Source: BAIKAL-G1 sp943369525 (lineage in GTDB: Bacteria; Cyanobacteriota; Cyanobacteriia; PCC-6307; Cyanobiaceae). From it: a stretch of 64,000 nucleotides of DNA. Positions within the stretch are counted from its first letter, which is position 1; every line of letters starts with the position of its first letter. Below, piece after piece: positions 53,988-63,100 of this stretch. The notes under the pieces are model-generated. The model was not told where the DNA came from, searched no databases, and saw nothing but the letters and a program-made list of their open reading frames with translations. Position numbers and translations under genes: made by a program. The stretch is taken from positions 372,001 to 436,000 of the forward strand of contig CALRNL020000001.1 in assembly GCA_943369525.1 (NCBI GenBank). The letters are read 5' to 3'.

Positions 53988-54461
53988 ATGACAGCCCTGA
54001 TGCAAGCGGTCAAAGCCAACAAGCTCGACGCCGTGGCCCAACTGCTGGCCAGCGGAGCCAACGTGAATCAGGCCGATGGCGGCGGCGACTGGCCCGTGAT
54101 CATGGCGGCCTACCTGGGCCACACGGCCGCGCTGGAGCTGTTGCTGCAGGCCGGCGCCGACCTGGGCGTGCTCGATCCGGGCATGCAGGCCACTGCCCTG
54201 CATGCGGCCGCCTACGCCGGTCGCAGCGAGGCCGCCAAACTCTTAATCGCCCACGGAATCGCCATCAACAAACAGGGCCCCTATAACGGCTACACCGCCC
54301 TGCACGATGCCGTCTGGCAAAACAATCTGGCCACGGCGACAGTGATCCTGGCGGGCGGAGCCGATCCCCAGATCCGCTCCAACAAGGGTCAAACGCCCCT
54401 AGAATTGGCAAAGGCCAACCACTTCAAGGAGCTGGTCGAGCTGCTGGACGCGGCCAGCTGA
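53988..54461 (+). CDS. Ankyrin repeat protein
   Basis: The protein has 157 residues made of four to five ankyrin repeats. Repeat consensus pieces are T-A-L-M-Q-A-V, A-N-V-N-Q-A-D, A-A-Y-L-G-H-T-A-A-L-E-L-L-L-Q-A-G-A-D, T-A-L-H-D-A-V and T-P-L-E-L-A-K-A-N. Ankyrin proteins bind other proteins, and no partner is suggested here. The start ATG at 53988 precedes the first repeat. The ~230 bp upstream, after umuC, is A/T-richer than average and is a likely promoter region. Confidence 0.85.
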   Translation: MTALMQAVKANKLDAVAQLLASGANVNQADGGGDWPVIMAAYLGHTAALELLLQAGADLGVLDPGMQATALHAAAYAGRSEAAKLLIAHGIAINKQGPYNGYTALHDAVWQNNLATATVILAGGADPQIRSNKGQTPLELAKANHFKELVELLDAAS

Positions 54462-54659
54462 AAAGAATCTGAATCCATGGATCTCATTCTGTTGAGCCGC
54501 TGGAAAGGGCGAAAAACCAGGTTGCGGATCAATAAAATCAATGCGTCCGATGGAACAATTCTGACGCAAAGAATTGGAGCGAGTCCACCAGATCAAAACG
54601 ACAACAGAACGACCCCGGATCCATGCAAATGGCAGCCTGGGGGACCGAATCGATGGCCC

Positions 54660-56930
54660 TCAGGCCGAAAGCAACTCCGGGGCTGGCCCAGGCGCTAACT
54701 GGGGCCCAGCCTCCTGCATGATCTCCTCGTAGCCGGCGCAGCGTTGTTGGTCAAGGTGGCCGATGTGCTGGCGCTCGTTGTAATAGAGCTCCTGAAAATG
54801 CAAGGCATCCCGATTGAGGTCGGCAAACATCGCATCAATGCGGGTTTCCATGTCGATCGCCGGGCTCAGGCCCGAACCAGGGGCGGCGGCAGACCCGGAT
54901 CCGGGTGCCCCAGCCCCAGCTGGTGCCGCTGGCGCTGGGGCTCCGGACTGGCCCTCGGCCAGTAGCAGGGCGATGCAGTGCTCCAGGGTCTCGAGCCGCT
55001 GGCTGGTCCAGGCATCAAGCAAATGGCGGCAACGCTTGAGGCTGCGCTGGCGCTCCAGGGCTGCGGTGGTGCCGCGCAACTGCAGCAGGGGTTGGGCCAG
55101 GGAGAGGCGCTGCACCTCATTGGGCTCCAGCAGGGGCGTGAGCCGGTTGAGCAGCTCGCTCTGCTCGACCAGCAACTGGTCCGCCAGCAGGCGGGGCAGG
55201 TCCAGCTCGAACAGGTCATGGCCCGGATCCAGGCCCCGGTTGATCGCCTCCAGGCGGCCGGCGCCGTCCTGGCGCGGGATCCCGTCCAGGCTTGTCGCAC
55301 CCAGGTTGTCCTCCTCAAGGGAGCTGATCGCCGCCCAGAGCTGGCGGTGGTGGTGCAGGGCGAAATCCTCCAGTTCACGGCGGCGCAGTTCCGAGCGGAT
55401 CGCGCCCCGGTAGCTGGGGCAATGGAGGTAGAGCCGTAACACCTCCGCTTCGGCCCGTTCGCGCAGGCCGGCCTCGCCCGGTTGCTCCCAGCGGGTGGAG
55501 CGGCCATGCCAGCGCTGGCCCTTGACCTGCTGGCGCAGGTCATCTTCGAGCTGCAGGGCGAGGCGGGCCTGGCCGCCGCTGAGCCGTTCGGCCACCTGCT
55601 GCAGGTAGTGGCTACGCACGGCGCTCTGGGGCAGCTTGCCCAGCAGGGCCACCAGCCCCTGCACCGCCTGCTGGAACTGGTCGGAGCGGGCCAGATCCTT
55701 GCCATCGAGCACCTGCTCGATCTGCCAGTCAAGCCAGGGGGGCGCCGAATCGAGCAGGGAGCGGTATTCCCCGGATCCGTGCTGCTTGAGGAACTCATCG
55801 GGATCCTTGCCGGCGGGCAACTGCAACACCCGCAGCTCCAATTGGCCCTGGAGGGCCAGTTGCTCCACCTCGCCGATGGCCCGCTGGGCGGCCCGCACAC
55901 CAGCCCGGTCGGTGTCGAAATTGAGGATCAGGCGCTTGCTGTCGCAGCAGCGGCAGAGCTGGGTGATCTGCTGGCTGCTCAGGGCCGTGCCCAGGGAGGC
56001 CACCGCGTTGGTGATCCCGGCCGCATGCAGGGCAATCACATCGAAATAGCCCTCCACCACCACGGCCCGGTCATCGCTGCGGATGGCGTTGGCGGCCCGA
56101 TCGAGCCCGAACAGGTGCTTGCCCTTCTCGAACACCTCCGTTTCCGGGGAGTTGAGGTATTTGGGTTCGCCGCCATCGAGGCTGCGGCCGCCAAAGCCAA
56201 TGATGCGGCCCTGGCGATCGCTGATCGGCACCATCACCCGATGGCGGAAGCGGTCGTAGAAGCCGCGGCTGGGGGGACTGGCGTTGGCCTGGCCCGGGCT
56301 GGCCTGGTCCCGGCTGGCCTGGTCCCCTTGGCCCTTACGCGGCACCACCAGGCCCGCCGCCTCCAACAGCTCCGGCGCCAACCCCTCCACCTGGCCCAGG
56401 TGGTTGAGCAGCCCATCCCAACGCTCGGGCGCGTAGCCCAGCCCAAACGCCTCAATCGTGACCTCACTGAGGCCCCGGCTCTCCTTGAGATAGGCCAGGG
56501 CCGGGGCCCCCTCGCTCGAGCGCAGCTGGCTGCGGAACCAGCCGGCCGCCAGGGTCAGGGCCCGATGGAGCTGCTCCCGGCGCGAGAGCTGTTGGCGCAG
56601 CCGCTCCTGCTGGGGACCATCGAGGGTTTCAATCGGCAGCTGGTATTTGCGAGCCAGCTCCAACACCACATCGGCGAAGCTGAGCCGCTGCAGTTCCATC
56701 AGGAACTTGATCGCGTTCCCGCCGGCGCCACAGGAGAAGCAGTAGTAGAACTGCTTGGCTGGCGACACCGTCATCGACGGTGATTTGTCGTCGTGGAAGG
56801 GGCAGACCCCGACGAACTCCCGCCCCTTTTTCTTGAGCACCACGTGCTCACCCACCACATCAACAATGTCCGCCCGTTCTTTGACCGCCTCGATCGTGCG
56901 GGGATGGAGGCGGGGAATGGACACGGCCAA
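54660..56930 (-). CDS. dnaG: DNA primase
   Basis: DnaG makes RNA primers for replication. The N-terminal zinc finger has Cys43, His46, Cys64 and Cys67. The TOPRIM core follows (V-V-V-E-G-Y-F-D-V and N-F-D-T-D-R-A-G). The C-terminal helicase-interaction region is Glu/Leu/Arg-rich. Near residue 205, between the zinc and TOPRIM parts, a short Gln/Ala/Ser insert is encoded by a 15-bp tandem array (56286-56330). An Ala/Pro/Gly-rich linker lies near residue 675. The length of 756 is above the ~600 of E. coli. The ATG is at 56930. Confidence 0.96.
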   Translation of the reverse strand: MAVSIPRLHPRTIEAVKERADIVDVVGEHVVLKKKGREFVGVCPFHDDKSPSMTVSPAKQFYYCFSCGAGGNAIKFLMELQRLSFADVVLELARKYQLPIETLDGPQQERLRQQLSRREQLHRALTLAAGWFRSQLRSSEGAPALAYLKESRGLSEVTIEAFGLGYAPERWDGLLNHLGQVEGLAPELLEAAGLVVPRKGQGDQASRDQASPGQANASPPSRGFYDRFRHRVMVPISDRQGRIIGFGGRSLDGGEPKYLNSPETEVFEKGKHLFGLDRAANAIRSDDRAVVVEGYFDVIALHAAGITNAVASLGTALSSQQITQLCRCCDSKRLILNFDTDRAGVRAAQRAIGEVEQLALQGQLELRVLQLPAGKDPDEFLKQHGSGEYRSLLDSAPPWLDWQIEQVLDGKDLARSDQFQQAVQGLVALLGKLPQSAVRSHYLQQVAERLSGGQARLALQLEDDLRQQVKGQRWHGRSTRWEQPGEAGLRERAEAEVLRLYLHCPSYRGAIRSELRRRELEDFALHHHRQLWAAISSLEEDNLGATSLDGIPRQDGAGRLEAINRGLDPGHDLFELDLPRLLADQLLVEQSELLNRLTPLLEPNEVQRLSLAQPLLQLRGTTAALERQRSLKRCRHLLDAWTSQRLETLEHCIALLLAEGQSGAPAPAAPAGAGAPGSGSAAAPGSGLSPAIDMETRIDAMFADLNRDALHFQELYYNERQHIGHLDQQRCAGYEEIMQEAGPQLAPGPAPELLSA
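56286..56330. repeat. Three-unit 15-bp tandem array inside dnaG
   Basis: Units at 56286, 56301 and 56316 share GGCCTGG(C/T)CC(C/G). On the minus strand they encode D-Q-A-S-R, D-Q-A-S-P and G-Q-A-N-A-like pentapeptides in an in-frame loop. The array looks like a recent local expansion. Confidence 0.85.
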
Positions 56931-56967
56931 ATCGGGCTTGCAGGGGAACGCTAAGGAAGACGGCGGG

Positions 56968-58017
56968 GTGATTCGCGCAGGGGCTAGGGGCGGCGAAGGG
57001 GGCGATCAGGGGGGAGCTGGGCAAACCACCGGGCGGGCAGCCGCCCTGTGGATGCTCTCCAGTGCCTTGAGCTTCAGCCTGATGGGGGTCTGCGTCAAGG
57101 CGTTGGGCCAGCGGTTGCCCGTCGTCGAGGTGGTGCTGGGCCGGGCCGTGATCAGCCTGGCCCTCAGCCTGTGGCTGCTCCGCCGGGCCCGCCTTTCCCC
57201 CTGGGGCCACCGGCGCGGCCTGCTGGTGCTGCGCGGCGTGCTCGGCACGGCGGCCCTCTACTGCGTCTATGGGGCGATCCAGGCGCTGCCCCTGGGGGAG
57301 GCCACGGTGATCCAGTACCTCCACCCCACCTTCACGGCGCTGCTGGCCTGGCTGTTGCTGGGGGAGCGCCTCTCGCCGCAGATCCTGCTGGCAATCGTGC
57401 TGGGCTGGCTGGGGGTGGGGCTGCTCACCCATCCCCTCCACCTTGGTACTCCCCATGCCGCTGGACTCCAGCTGGGACCTTTCCAGCTGGGACCGCTGCA
57501 GCTGGGAGGGCTCCAGGCGGGAGCGATGCAGCCGGAGGTTCACCAGGCGGGCCTGGCGGCGGCGGACCTGGCCCAGGGCGGCCCGGACCAGGCGGCCGTG
57601 CTGCTGGCCGTGGCCGGCGCCCTGCTGACGGCCCTGGCCTACGTGAGTGTGCGGGCCCTGGGCCGCAGCGAGGACCCCCTGGTGGTGATTTTCTATTTCC
57701 CCCTGGTCGGCCTGGTGCTGACCCTGCCGCTGGTGCTGGCCAACCCGATCCTGCCGACCGGGCCGGAACTGGTCGCCCTGGGGGGCGTCGGCCTGTTCAC
57801 CCAGCTGGGCCAGCTGGGCCTCACCAAGGGACTAATGGGCCTGCCGGCCGCCCGGGCCACGGCCCTGAGCTACGTGCAGGTGCCCCTGGCCAGCCTCTGG
57901 GGCCTGTGGTTTTTCCATGACCGGCCGAGCGCCGACAGCCTGGTGGCCGCCCTGCTGGTGCTGGCCGCCACCGTGATCAGCCTGCGCTCTCGCCCGGCAG
58001 GGGCAACGGATCAATAA
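56968..58017 (+). CDS. EamA/DMT family transporter
   Basis: The protein has 349 residues and two EamA domains of five helices each. The first has L-P-L-G-E-A-T-V-I-Q-Y-L-H-P-T-F and the second A-A-R-A-T-A-L-S-Y-V-Q-V-P-L-A-S. The loop between them, normally short, has about 45 residues, most of them encoded by a 15-bp tandem array (57463-57537). The start is the GTG at 56968; an upstream ATG (56917) would overlap the divergent dnaG start. Substrate unknown. Its last 41 bp overlap the convergent lipoprotein gene. Confidence 0.85.
   Translation: MIRAGARGGEGGDQGGAGQTTGRAAALWMLSSALSFSLMGVCVKALGQRLPVVEVVLGRAVISLALSLWLLRRARLSPWGHRRGLLVLRGVLGTAALYCVYGAIQALPLGEATVIQYLHPTFTALLAWLLLGERLSPQILLAIVLGWLGVGLLTHPLHLGTPHAAGLQLGPFQLGPLQLGGLQAGAMQPEVHQAGLAAADLAQGGPDQAAVLLAVAGALLTALAYVSVRALGRSEDPLVVIFYFPLVGLVLTLPLVLANPILPTGPELVALGGVGLFTQLGQLGLTKGLMGLPAARATALSYVQVPLASLWGLWFFHDRPSADSLVAALLVLAATVISLRSRPAGATDQ
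57463..57537. repeat. Five-unit 15-bp tandem array inside the EamA transporter gene
   Basis: Units start at 57463, 57478, 57493, 57508 and 57523. The core is CAGCTGGGA in the first three units, with changes in the last two. In frame it encodes pentapeptides L-Q-L-G-P, F-Q-L-G-P, L-Q-L-G-G, L-Q-A-G-A and M-Q-P-E-V in the loop between the two membrane domains. Confidence 0.9.
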
Positions 58018-58537
58018 GCCAGTCCTGGGCAAGCCCGCCCTGGCCAGACCCCTCTCCGCCCGGGCCGGGCCCCCGGGCGGCGAGGGGCCGGGCCAGGCGC
58101 CAGACCTGGCCCCGTTCCCCCCGTTGCAACCAGAGTTCAAACGGGCTATCGACCCGGATCGGATCATCAGCGAGGCGCCAGTCGAAGCGGCCGCTCAGGT
58201 GCAGGCCCTGGCCATCGGCGATGGCCACCTCGTCCTGGTGCTCCACCCGCACCCGGCTCACCTGGGGCAGGCCGCTGGGCTCCAGGGCCAGGGCCGAGGC
58301 GATCGAGCGCTGGGTCAGGGCAATTTGCAGGCCCAAGGCCCGCAGTAACACCCCTTGGGAGGGCTGGCCGATGCCCGAGCACCCCGCCAAGCCCAGGCCC
58401 ACCAGCGCGCTAAGCAGCAGGGCCAGCAGGGCGGCTCGAGGGCGACCCAGGGGGCCATGGGGCCCCAAGGGCAAGGGGAAGCGCAACCACCAGGCCGGCA
58501 GCCAGGGGTGGGCCTGGGTCGGTGGGATGGGCAGCAT
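57977..58537 (-). CDS. Putative lipoprotein
   Basis: The protein has 186 residues. A basic, Pro-rich N-terminus of about 35 residues precedes a strong hydrophobic segment (A-L-L-A-L-L-L-S-A-L-V-G) and the lipobox L-A-G-C. The mature part has helical and beta segments ending with W-L-I-D-P-L-P-L-P. The n-region is longer than usual, so a start nearer to the signal is possible; I used the ATG at 58537. It diverges from ruvA by only about 22 bp and overlaps the EamA gene at its end. No family was recognised. Confidence 0.65.
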   Translation of the reverse strand: MLPIPPTQAHPWLPAWWLRFPLPLGPHGPLGRPRAALLALLLSALVGLGLAGCSGIGQPSQGVLLRALGLQIALTQRSIASALALEPSGLPQVSRVRVEHQDEVAIADGQGLHLSGRFDWRLADDPIRVDSPFELWLQRGERGQVWRLARPLAARGPGPGGEGSGQGGLAQDWLIDPLPLPGESAG

Positions 58538-58559
58538 GGGTGACCTTGGATCGACTCCC

Positions 58560-59240
58560 ATGATCGGCTGGCTGCAAGGGCAACGGGCCGAAGCCTGGCA
58601 GCAGGCCAACCGCTGCGGCCTGCTAGTGGTCTGCCAGGGGGTGGGCTACGAGGTGCAGATCAGCCGGCGCCAGTGGGAGCGGCTGCCGGCGGAGGGCAGC
58701 CAGGTGTCGCTACACATCCACCTGGTGGTGCGCGAAGACCAATGGACCCTCTACGGCTTCGGGGAGCGCAGCGAACGGGACCTGTTCCGCGAGCTTGTGG
58801 CCGTGAGTGGCGTCGGTCCCCAGATGGCCCTGGGGCTGCTGGGCCTGCTCACGGGCGAGGAGCTGGTGCGCGCCATTGTTCAAGCCGATCTGCGCTTGCT
58901 GTGCCAGGCCCCGGGCGTGGGCAAACGCACCGCCGAACGGCTCTCGGTGGAATTGCGCACGCGGCTGCAGGAGCGCTACGCCCGGGACCAGGAGCGGGCG
59001 GGGGGCCCAGGCGCCAGGGCTGGCCTGGACCTGGCGGACGACCTGATCGAGGGCAGCGGGCCGGGCCTGGCCGGTCCGGCCCGGGACGAGCTGCAGTTGA
59101 CCCTCTCGGCCCTGGGCTACGAACCCCTGGAGATCAACCGGGCCCTGCGGGCCGTGGCCTCCCTGGGGTTGGCGGAAACCGCCGGCAGTGACGACTGGCT
59201 CCGGGAAAGCCTGCGCTGGCTCTCCAGTCGGGCCAGCTGA
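58560..59240 (+). CDS. ruvA: Holliday junction branch migration protein RuvA
   Basis: RuvA binds four-way junctions and loads the RuvB motor. The protein has 226 residues. The N-terminal OB-fold starts M-I-G-W-L-Q-G, and two HhH motifs include L-V-A-V-S-G-V-G-P and L-C-Q-A-P-G-V-G-K-R-T-A. A C-terminal RuvB-binding domain (L-S-A-L-G-Y) follows. The length is ~20 residues above E. coli because of a Gly/Ala-rich linker before the last domain. The ATG at 58560 is chosen; the frame is open to 58221. Confidence 0.95.
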   Translation: MIGWLQGQRAEAWQQANRCGLLVVCQGVGYEVQISRRQWERLPAEGSQVSLHIHLVVREDQWTLYGFGERSERDLFRELVAVSGVGPQMALGLLGLLTGEELVRAIVQADLRLLCQAPGVGKRTAERLSVELRTRLQERYARDQERAGGPGARAGLDLADDLIEGSGPGLAGPARDELQLTLSALGYEPLEINRALRAVASLGLAETAGSDDWLRESLRWLSSRAS

Positions 59241-59301
59241 TCAACGCTCGCATCCGGCAGGGTAGGTTGGATCTTTGCTCCGTCAGGGCCAGACGCCGCG
59301 C

Positions 59302-59571
59302 ATGTCGCTCGACACCATCAAGAAACAGGAACTGATCAATAGCCATCAGACCCACGGAACGGACACCGGCTCGGTGGAAGTGCAGGTGGCGATGTTGAGC
59401 GAGCGCATCAGCCAGCTCAGTGGACACCTCCAGAAAAACATCCACGACTTCTCCTCCCGCCAGGGGCTGCTGAAGATGATCGGTCGCCGCAAGCGCCTGC
59501 TCGGCTACCTGCGCAGCAACAGCGAAGCGCGCTATAGCAGCCTGATCCAAAAGCTCGGCATCCGCGGCTGA
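59302..59571 (+). CDS. rpsO: 30S ribosomal protein S15
   Basis: The protein has 89 residues, exactly the usual length. H-G-T-D-T-G-S-V-E-V-Q-V and R-R-K-R-L-L-G-Y-L are diagnostic. S15 binds 16S rRNA in platform assembly. The ATG at 59302 is chosen over an upstream in-frame start at 59275. It lies 61 bp after ruvA and 11 bp before the PAM68 gene, an order I recall from other cyanobacteria. Confidence 0.97.
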   Translation: MSLDTIKKQELINSHQTHGTDTGSVEVQVAMLSERISQLSGHLQKNIHDFSSRQGLLKMIGRRKRLLGYLRSNSEARYSSLIQKLGIRG

Positions 59572-59582
59572 GGCCCGATCCC

Positions 59583-60122
59583 ATGGCAGCAAAGGGCATC
59601 CGGCCCAGCGGTTCGGCCCCAGCGGGCGGCCCTGGCAAACCAGGCAAGACCCCCCAGGCTGCCCCTAGTGGCAATGGCCCTGGATCCGCCAAGGCCATGG
59701 GCTCCAAGCCAGCCCCTGGCCCCCAGAAGGCGCCTGGCTTTAACAAGCCGGCCAGCAGGGGTGCTGGCACCACCTCCAAAGGGGGGGCCAGCGGTAGGCG
59801 GCGCTCCCAACCGATTCCCGAGGCCGTGACCAACCGCATGGCCCGGCGCATTGCCGTGGCCATGGGGGTGCCGAGCCTGCTGGGCATGGCCAGTTTTGTG
59901 GTGAGCTACCTGCTGGTTAGCCGCGGCATCCTCGACATCCCCCCGGCGATCACCCTGGTGACCTCCGGGGGCTTCTTCCTGCTGGGCCTGGTGGGCCTGA
60001 GCTACGGCCTGTTTTCAGCCAGCTGGGAGAGCCAACCGGGCAGCCTGTTGGGTTTTGAGCAGGTCGGCGTGAACATCTCGCGGCTGAAGCAATCGTTCAA
60101 ACAGCCGCCAGCGGCGAGCTGA
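59583..60122 (+). CDS. PAM68 family protein (photosystem II assembly)
   Basis: The protein has 179 residues. The first ~80 residues are Gly/Pro/Lys-rich and disordered. Then follow P-I-P-E-A-V-T-N-R-M-A-R-R and two membrane helices (about 95-115 and 123-143), with a short C-terminal tail. This is the cyanobacterial/plastid PAM68 family, which helps assemble photosystem II early intermediates in the thylakoid. Its 3' end overlaps convergent dnaE by 26 bp. Confidence 0.85.
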   Translation: MAAKGIRPSGSAPAGGPGKPGKTPQAAPSGNGPGSAKAMGSKPAPGPQKAPGFNKPASRGAGTTSKGGASGRRRSQPIPEAVTNRMARRIAVAMGVPSLLGMASFVVSYLLVSRGILDIPPAITLVTSGGFFLLGLVGLSYGLFSASWESQPGSLLGFEQVGVNISRLKQSFKQPPAAS

Positions 60123-63100
60123 GGCTGGCCCGGAAGGCCTGGCCGTTGAGGGTGGTGAGGGCGGCGCCGGCGTCGTTAACGCAGAACTGGTGGCCCAGGC
60201 GCACGTAGCGCGATTCGCTCTGGTGGCAGACCCGGGCCACCACCGGCACCCGCATCCCCCCCTGCTCCAGCTCATTGCGGTGCAGCTGCAAACATTCGCG
60301 CAGGCGGTGTTGCACGGCGATATCGCTGGCCTCTTCCGCCAGCAAGTCCACCATCAAGACCTTGAGATCATCGATGGCGCGGCAATCATCAACAATCAGC
60401 TGCACCCGCTCATCACGGCGATCGATCGAGCCCCAAACCACCAGGCGGGCATCGACGATCAGGTGGTCGGCCAGGCGGGCATAGGTTTTCGGGAAGACCA
60501 CCGCCTCGCAGCTGCCGCTGAGGTCTTCGAGCTGGAGCACGGCCATGCGGTCGCCCTTGCGGGTTGTCACCTGGCGCAGCTCGGGCACCATCGCCACCAC
60601 GCTGACCCGGGCCTTGTCCGCTTGCTCTTCGAGGCTGCCCAGGCCAACGGCCGACAGCAGGCGGATCGGCCGGCCCAGCTGCTTGAGCGGGTGGTCGGAG
60701 AGATAGAAGCCCACCAGCTCCTTCTCCAGCCGCAACTTCTCGGTGGGCGGGTAATCGGCCACCGGCGCCGCCTTCGGTGCCGTGCTGATGTCGCCCGGGC
60801 TGCCAGCGGCAGCGGCCGAACCGCCCAGCAGGTCGAAGAGGTTGCCCTGGCCACTGGCCCGGTCCTTCGCCCGCGAGGAGGACCAATCGAGGAGCAAATC
60901 AAGGTCGGCCATCAGCTGGGCCCGGTTGGCCTTGGGCTCCAGGCTGTCGAGGGCACCGGAATGGATCAGGGATTCCAGGGCCCGGCGGTTGAGGGTTTGG
61001 CCCGGGATGCGATCACAGAGATCGGCTAGCGAGCGGAAGGGGCCCTCGGCCTCGCGGGCACTAATCAGGCTGCGGATGGCGCCGTCGCCCAGGTTGCGCA
61101 CCGCCGAGAGGCCAAACAGGATGCGTTCGCCCGTGGGGGTGAAATCAACTCCGGAAGCATTCACATCCGGGGACATCACCTCAATGCCCATGGCATTGCA
61201 ATTAGAGATATAGCGCTGCACCTTGTCGGTGGTGCCGGCGTTAACGGTGAGCAGGGCGGCCATGTAGGCCACCGGATAGTGGGCCTTGAGATAGGCCGTT
61301 TGATAGGTGACGGCGCCATAGGCGGTGGAATGGCTCTTGTTGAAGCAATATTCAGCAAACAGCACCATCTGATCAAATAGGGCATCGGCGACGCTGCTGG
61401 CCACGCCCCGTTCGCTGGCACCATTGACAAACAAATCGCGATGCTTCTGCATCTCGGACACCTTCTTTTTGCCCATGGCCCGCCGCAGCAGGTCGGCCTC
61501 GCCAAGGGAATAGCCGGCCAAATCCTGGGCGATCCGCATGATCTGCTCCTGATAGACCATGATCCCGTAGGTTTCCTTGAGGATCGGCTCCAACTTGCCA
61601 TCCACAAAATCAATCGCCTCGCGGCCGTGCTTGCGGTTGATAAACTTGGGGATCAGGCCGGCATCAAGGGGTCCGGGGCGGTAGAGGGCCAGGATCGAGG
61701 AAATATCCTCTAGGGATGAGGGTTTGAGATCGCGCACGATCTGGCGCATACCACTGGATTCCAACTGGAAGATGCCCTCCAAATCGCCGCGGGCGAGCAG
61801 GGCGTAGGTGCCCTCATCGTTGGCGGGCAGATCATCGGGATCGATGCGAAGTCCACTATTTTTCTCAACCAGATCAATCGTTTTTTCGATCATGGTGAGG
61901 TTTTTAAGGCCGAGGAAGTCCATCTTCAACAGCCCCATTGATTCCACATCCTCCATGAAATACTGGGTAATCACCTGGCCGTCATTGTTACGCTGCAGCG
62001 GCACCAATTCATCCAAAGGTTCGGCCGCAATCACCACGCCAGCCGCATGCACGCCGAAGGTTTTGTTAGTGCCCTCAATGCGCATCGCCATGTCAACCCA
62101 ACGCTTAACATTGGCATCTTTCTCATACTTCTCGCGAAACTCCGGCGCTGGCGATTCAGGGCCGATCATCTCCTTAAGCTTGGCCGGCTTGCCGCGCACC
62201 ACCGGGATTAACTTGGCGAGCCGATCAGCATCGCCGTAGGGAATATCGAGCACCCGAGCCACATCCTTGAGCACCGCTTTCGAGGTCATGCGGTTGAAGG
62301 TGATGATCTGGGCCACCTTGTCCTCACCGTATCGGCGCGTCACATAATCGATCACCTCACCGCGGCGTTCGATGCAGAAGTCGGTATCAATATCCGGCAT
62401 GGATTTGCGTTCCGGATTGAGGAAACGCTCAAACAAAAGGCCATTAACCACCGGATCAATGTTGGTGATCCCGAGGGCATAGGCCACCAGGGAACCGGCG
62501 GCCGAGCCGCGGCCAGGCCCCACCGGAATGCCGTTTTCACGGGCGAAGCGGATGTAGTCCCACACCACGAGGAAGTAGGTGGGGAAGCCCATCTGCTCCA
62601 TCACCTGCAGTTCAAAGGCCATGCGATCGCCATAGGTGGGATCGATGGGATCGGCCGAGCCCAGGCGCAGCCGATCGCGCAGGCCCGCTTCGGTGACCTC
62701 GGCCAAGTACGTCACCGCCGTATGGCCCGCGGGGATCGGGAAGCGGGGCATCTGGTAGCGCCCCAGGATATCGTAGTCCTCCACCTTGTCCGCCACCAGA
62801 GCCGTGTTCGCCACCGCCTCGGCTACCAGATCGGGCTCCAGGTGGTCGGCGAACAGGGCCAACATCTCGGCCTCGCTCTTGATGTATTCGGTGCCGGTGT
62901 AGCGCAGCCGCTTCTCATCGGTCACGAGCTTGCCGGTGAGCACGCAAAGCAGGGCGTCGTGGGCCTCGACGTCGTTGCGGGTGAGGTAGTGGGCGTCGTT
63001 GGTGGCGATCAGGGCGATGCCCAGCTCCCGGGCGATGCGCACGATCTCCGTATTGACGATGCGATCTTCGGGGGAGCCATGGTCCTGGATCTCCAGGTAG

